The notes below the pieces were generated by a model. That model was not told the origin of the DNA. It saw only the letters and a list, made by a program, of their open reading frames with translations, and made no database searches. From Trichomonas vaginalis G3 (lineage: Eukaryota > Parabasalia > Trichomonadida > Trichomonadidae), in contig NC_067208.1 in the NCBI RefSeq assembly GCF_026262505.1, positions 17,431,962 to 17,495,961 on the forward strand: a stretch of 64,000 bases of DNA, written 5' to 3'. How positions within the stretch are numbered: position 1 is the stretch's first letter; each line of letters opens with the position of its first letter. The translations under genes and the position numbers were made by a program. Below, piece by piece: positions 59,770 to 64,000 of the stretch.

Positions 59770-59846
59770 TGTTGTCAAAATGTCATGTTGTCATCATTTT
59801 TAAAAGAAGTTAAATAACCTGGTGACACATGGTGACGTGGTGACAC
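59770..59846 (-). repeat. GTCACC-block repeat, Maverick 3
   Basis: Same block as 11068-11142, with one extra ACAT insertion. It is followed by CACCTTCAGTTCTTCAAAAATA as in the other elements. It lies at the 3' side of the conserved gene 59875-60348. Conservation across subfamilies in non-coding DNA suggests a function. Confidence 0.75.
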
Positions 59847-59874
59847 CTTCAGTTCTTCAAAAATATATTTTTGC

Positions 59875-60348
59875 TTAAATAGCTTCAGGGTCTATTTCTT
59901 CAACCATTTCACTTTCTTCGTCAATGTCAATAGAAGCTTCTTCAACCTTTGGTAAGAACTTTTGTATGACATCTTTGTTCGTTATTGTCTTCAGAGATGA
60001 AGGATAATATTTCACATTTGTTTCACCCTTCTTATATTCTTTCTGTTCGGAAAGATTTAAAGCAATACTGAAGAAGTCAATGTTAGAGTTCTTTATGACA
60101 GTATAATGAGTATCTTTGACATTCACGAAGAAACTCTTTTGTTTCAAAACTACTGCTAACTCTTGTGAAGTATAACGTTTGCGGTCAATGACGATAGCTA
60201 ATGGTCTGACATACTGACCAAACTTAGATTCTTTCACAAACTTCTTGTTAAAGATAACATTAACATTTGAAGCACCATTGAACTCATTCTTGATGGCAGT
60301 AGCGAGAGCATTGTATGAAAAGAACTTGCAATCTTGCATGTGTTTCAT
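59875..60348 (-). CDS. Conserved protein beside the polymerase, 157 residues, Maverick 3
   Basis: Homologue of 11168-11671: FFSYNALATAIKNEF, VIDRKRYTSQELAVVLKQK and YYPSSLKTITNKDVIQKFL, with an acidic end. It lacks the palindrome-derived residues (LSEQKEYKKGETNVKYY here). Divergent from the polymerase gene, 90 bases apart, so they probably share a promoter region. Replication partner is a guess from position. Confidence 0.65.
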   Translation of the reverse strand: MKHMQDCKFFSYNALATAIKNEFNGASNVNVIFNKKFVKESKFGQYVRPLAIVIDRKRYTSQELAVVLKQKSFFVNVKDTHYTVIKNSNIDFFSIALNLSEQKEYKKGETNVKYYPSSLKTITNKDVIQKFLPKVEEASIDIDEESEMVEEIDPEAI

Positions 60349-60438
60349 TAAAATAAAAATATTAAATTATTTTGAAAAATAACTTAAAAAAATCTAATCT
60401 AATTTTTTCAAAAAATATTTTTTTATTTCCTACTAAAG

Positions 60439-63400
60439 ATGTATCGGAAGTTGTCTAAGTTAGAACACTCGGAAATAAAACAACTTCTTACAGAAGCTAA
60501 TATAGATGTTGCAAAGCATTACGCACAAACAAAAAAGCACTCGCTGACATCCTCAATGACTACAATGGTGAATAATTATGATAGAATTCATGAGTTCATA
60601 AAGCCGCAACGCGGCGAGGACGAAGTCCATGCAAGAATTTCCTTTAAATGACGTTGCTATTGACTTATATCATAGACGTTCAATACCTCATGAAGTAAGA
60701 AGAGAAATGTTTGACATAACAAATGCAAACGTTGGTGAAACAAGAAGAAGAGACGACACACTGAAACAACAGAGAAGAGAGATGTTTAAAAGTGCTATAG
60801 AACAAGTTCGCAAAGCTAACGATGTCATTCGTTCCATTGACGACAAACCAAAAGAAGGTGAGAGATGGTTAAAGAAAGATGAAGAGAATAGGAAGAGAAA
60901 TGTGAAGTCAGGCAATAGACTCATTGACTTTAACATCGAAGCTTTAGATGAACCAAACAGAGACTACTTACACAAACATTTTGGTAAGGTTTTCATGAGA
61001 CTCTTAGAGAAAATTAAAATAAACTCACAACAGAGATGGATGGTATGTTATAAACTTGGTGGAAAGTATGAATGTTCTACGTTAAACCTCAATAATATTG
61101 GAACATTACTACATCAGCTCTTGAAGGAGAACTTTATATCAGAGATAGAAGCAAATGCTGCAGGTATTGTTGAAATGCACTATGACTTCTTCTTGACAAA
61201 CATAAAGAATCTTACCGAAATAAAGATGTATGATTTAACAGAATATGAAGGCTTAACGATGTCAGATGTAAAGAAAGGCAAACCAAAAAAGAGACCATAT
61301 AGAGATGAAAGCACACTGACAAATGACCAGAAAGCCATTTTGGAAGCTCTTAAGCAAACAGGAAACCCAGCACTTATAGAAAGCTTTTGGAAAGATAATG
61401 GTGAAAAGAAGTTTTATAAGAAGAGAAGCGGTCAGTTCTGGAAGTATCTTTGCACATTACCTATAAATCTTGAGCGCTACCAAATCTTCAATGAACTGAA
61501 CAAAAGAACTGCAGCACTTATGACAGAAGACAATTGTTTCGTTTATGCTTGCATTCAGGCTGGAGTAGATGGAGAGACTATTGATCACATGAGAGAAGTC
61601 ATTCGTGTTAGAGACTTTCCTCAAAGTAAAGTACAAGAAATTTCTGACGCAACAGGTATAGCATTTAATGTTACCATTGGTTACTTCAATGACTCAAGAC
61701 ATAATGAAATAAAGAGATACATACCAAAAGAATGTAAAACTATTCGAACTATTGACTTACTTCTTGTTGAAGACCACTACATGCTAAATGAAAGATTACC
61801 AATGACAACATATTTCGTCAGAAATTACAAAGAAATTCTCAAAGCTTGTGGTGGAATGAACATTGAGAAACAGATGAAGATTTATACAAAGAGAGAGAAC
61901 AAATATGTAGTTCGTTATGATAGAACAACACCGTTATGGGATGTTATGAAAACATTGTGGGAGTGCAAATATTTTGAACCTATTTCTTATGGAGAACTTT
62001 TCACATATACGACTGACTTATATAAACAGAACTTGCACCATTTAAAGATTTGACATATGCTCCAAAGTATTGTGTACAACTGAAGAAGAAAGCCGAGTCA
62101 AAAGAAGTAAATAAAAATAAATGCAAGTTCATTCCTGAGCACGTTTTCTTTGCTGACTTTGAGTGTAGTACCGATGGCTTTCATAAAGCTTTTAACATCT
62201 GTTATGACAGTGAAGATGGTTCAGTGAGTGAAAGCATTTGGGGTCAGAACTGTGCAACAGAATTTTGGAACGACTTCCTGACAAGAGTTTAATATATTTC
62301 CATAACCTCAGTTATGATATAAACTTCATCTTAAGACACATGACAGAAGTGAAAGGAACTCCCATCATTAAAGGTTCACGAACAATGCAAATAACTGGCT
62401 TATATAAAGGAAGGGCAATTATTATAAAAGACTTTACAGTGTTATAAATAAGAAGCTTAAACTATTTCCTGCTATGTTTAACTTACAAACAGGACCGAAA
62501 GAAGTATTTCCATACAACTACTACAGCAGTGTTTTGTTAGCAAATGACAACAGAACTGGTGTCATTTCTGAAGCATGTAAGTTTATCCGGGATGCAGATA
62601 CATTCATGAAAAACATAGATTCATCAAAGGTTGCAGAATAGATGAAAACCACTTCGACTTAGAAAAATATAGCACATTCTATTGCAAACAAGATGTAAGA
62701 ATTTTAAGAGAAGGTTTTGTTAAGTTCCGCAATGACATATTGAAAGAGTTTGATTTAAACGTATATGACTACGTTAGTATTTGTTCTATTGCTAACAAAT
62801 TGTTTGAGAACAGAGTGTACTTCCCGAATGGAAATTTATATGACCTCTCAAATAAACCAAGAGAATTTATTTCACGCTGTATTCAAGGTGGAAGATGTAT
62901 GCTGTCAGATAACATGAAACAAAAGAGCGAAAAGAAACTCATTGCTGACTTCGACGCTGTTTCATTATATCCATCAGCTATAGCAAGACTTTATACTTTA
63001 GAAGGTATACCGAAAGTATTGAAGAAAGAAATGCTAAGCACAGAGTATCTCATGAGACATTTATTCGATGACGACCAAAAGGAACCCATTGGTGAAAAGT
63101 TTATGTCCGGCTTCTTTGTTCTCATTAAGATAACAGAGATTGGAATACATAGACACTTTCCTTTAATAGTTTGTGACCCTGAACTAAATCCAGAACTTAA
63201 CGTTCCCAGAAGTTCAAACACTTGCTGTTTAATGTATGTTGACCATATAACATTACAAGACCTCATAAAATATCAAGGTGTCAAATGTGAAGTGTTGCAA
63301 GGATACTATTACGATGGAAACAGAGATATTAGAATAAGAGATGAAGTAAAGAAGTTGTTTGAGTTAAGGTTAAAGTATAAGAAAGAAGGAAATCCTTTGC

Positions 63401-64000
63401 AAGAAAATATAAAGCTCATTCTGAACAGTATTTATGGCAAAACTATTCTATCTCCTATTGAGTCAAAAATAACCATAGTAAATGACAAAGATGCTATAAG
63501 ATATGCCATCAGAAACTACAACCATATAGTGAAGTTCGAAGGTTTGGACGGTTCAGATAAAACTATTTTCAAGCTAACGAAAAGCATTTGCAGACACTTT
63601 AACTTCTGTCCACTTGGTGTTAACATTCTATCTATGTCGAAGAGAATAATGTGTGAAGTATTCTGTACTGCTGAAGATATGGGACTTCAAATATTTTACC
63701 AGGACTGTGATAGCATGCATATTTTCAATGAAGACATACCAAAGCTTGCAGCAGAGTTTAAGAAGAGATACGGTAGAGAACTTATTGGTAAAACATTAGG
63801 TCAGTTCCATTCTGACTTCGCAGAAATAACACCTGGAAAACAAAGTTTAGCATACAAGTCAATATTTTGTGGAAAGAAGACTTACATAGACTTACTCACG
63901 AATGATTTAAATGAAGTTGCATTCCATGCACGTTGTAAAGGTGTAAAACAAGACGTTCTTGCTTTAACAGCTAATGAAATGTTTCCTGAAGCTATACAAT
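60439..64000 (+). pseudogene. polB: Protein-primed family B DNA polymerase, Maverick 3, cut by window edge
   Basis: Visible are Exo I (ADFECSTDGFHK), Exo II (IYFHNLSYDINFI), Exo III (YCKQDVRIL), motif A (ADFDAVSLYPSAI), motif B (ILNSIYGKT) and motif C (FYQDCDSMHIF). It continues past 64000. A double-hairpin palindrome (60602-60629) sits in its N-terminal part, at a place where the Maverick 1 gene has none. The copy is broken in about four places. Confidence 0.85.
60602..60629 (+). repeat. Double-hairpin palindrome in the polymerase gene of Maverick 3
   Basis: GCCGCAACGCGGC, GAG, then GACGAAGTCCA, after ATAAA. The second hairpin is identical to the one at 55335-55360. Confidence 0.82.

Larger units (their letters stand above)
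46390..64000 (+). mobile_element. Maverick/Polinton 3, diverged subfamily, right end outside window
   Basis: It has the same gene order and orientation as Maverick 1 but clearly diverged proteins, so it is a separate subfamily. Its variable cassette carries two KilA-N genes, and its fibre has a collagen-like segment absent from the other two. No terminal repeat resembling those of Mavericks 1 and 2 is visible on its left. The border lies somewhere between about 46265 and 46420 and is not resolved; a near-palindrome at 46261-46288 and a direct repeat around 46295-46377 lie there. The element is broken (about half a dozen breaks), but many of its genes read through whole. Confidence 0.85.

Noticed and set aside
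1-64000. rRNA, tRNA or spliceosomal RNA genes
   Set aside because: No stretch matched a recognisable structure or conserved core by eye; a covariance search would be needed to exclude small ones.

Overview
The window is AT-rich eukaryotic DNA built almost entirely of nested mobile elements. Three large Maverick/Polinton elements fill it. The gene set is a protein-primed family B DNA polymerase, a retroviral-type (rve) integrase, an FtsK/HerA-like packaging ATPase, virion-like proteins, and fibre proteins that end in a phage-type collar domain. That set, with many near-identical copies, an AT-rich background and no visible introns, fits a parabasalid such as Trichomonas vaginalis. The organism is an inference; no host marker gene proves it. 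All three Mavericks are treated here as fossils.

Layout. Maverick 1 runs from before base 1 to 20008, with its left end outside the window. It ends in a terminal repeat finishing GATACT and sits inside the lysine-rich small gene of Maverick 2. Maverick 2 (20009-45766) belongs to the same subfamily, is nearly identical in sequence and lies in the opposite orientation. It carries four insertions: a 4 kb element made of hairpins (20686-24668), a 2.6 kb hAT-like element with a CT-rich minisatellite (28303-30874), a ten-hairpin array (31681-about 32400) and a 1 kb hairpin element with 33-bp terminal repeats (41555-42601). A short stretch with one unrecognised, possibly host, ORF follows (45800-46360). 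Maverick 3 (about 46390 to beyond 64000) is a more diverged subfamily in the same orientation as Maverick 1; its polymerase runs off the window.

Gene order in Maverick orientation: small core-like and membrane proteins, a penton-like protein divergent from the ATPase, small virion-like genes, fibre, integrase, a variable cassette, a conserved small gene, DNA polymerase, an HNH gene, a putative major capsid gene, and small basic genes before the terminal repeat. The variable cassette differs in each element. It holds two unknown genes in Maverick 1, a primase plus SF3 helicase in Maverick 2, and one unknown gene plus two KilA-N genes in Maverick 3. Conserved non-coding repeats border it.

The most interesting signals are not genes. 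First, short GC-rich double-hairpin palindromes (about 27-40 bp) are scattered through all three Mavericks. They are present in one copy and cleanly absent in another, often as in-frame insertions in coding sequence, so they behave like a tiny mobile palindrome. Second, non-autonomous elements built of head-to-tail perfect hairpins share loop-proximal motifs; two of them carry inverted ends and have long target-site repeats. Third, the fibre tip appears to have been swapped between Maverick subfamilies.
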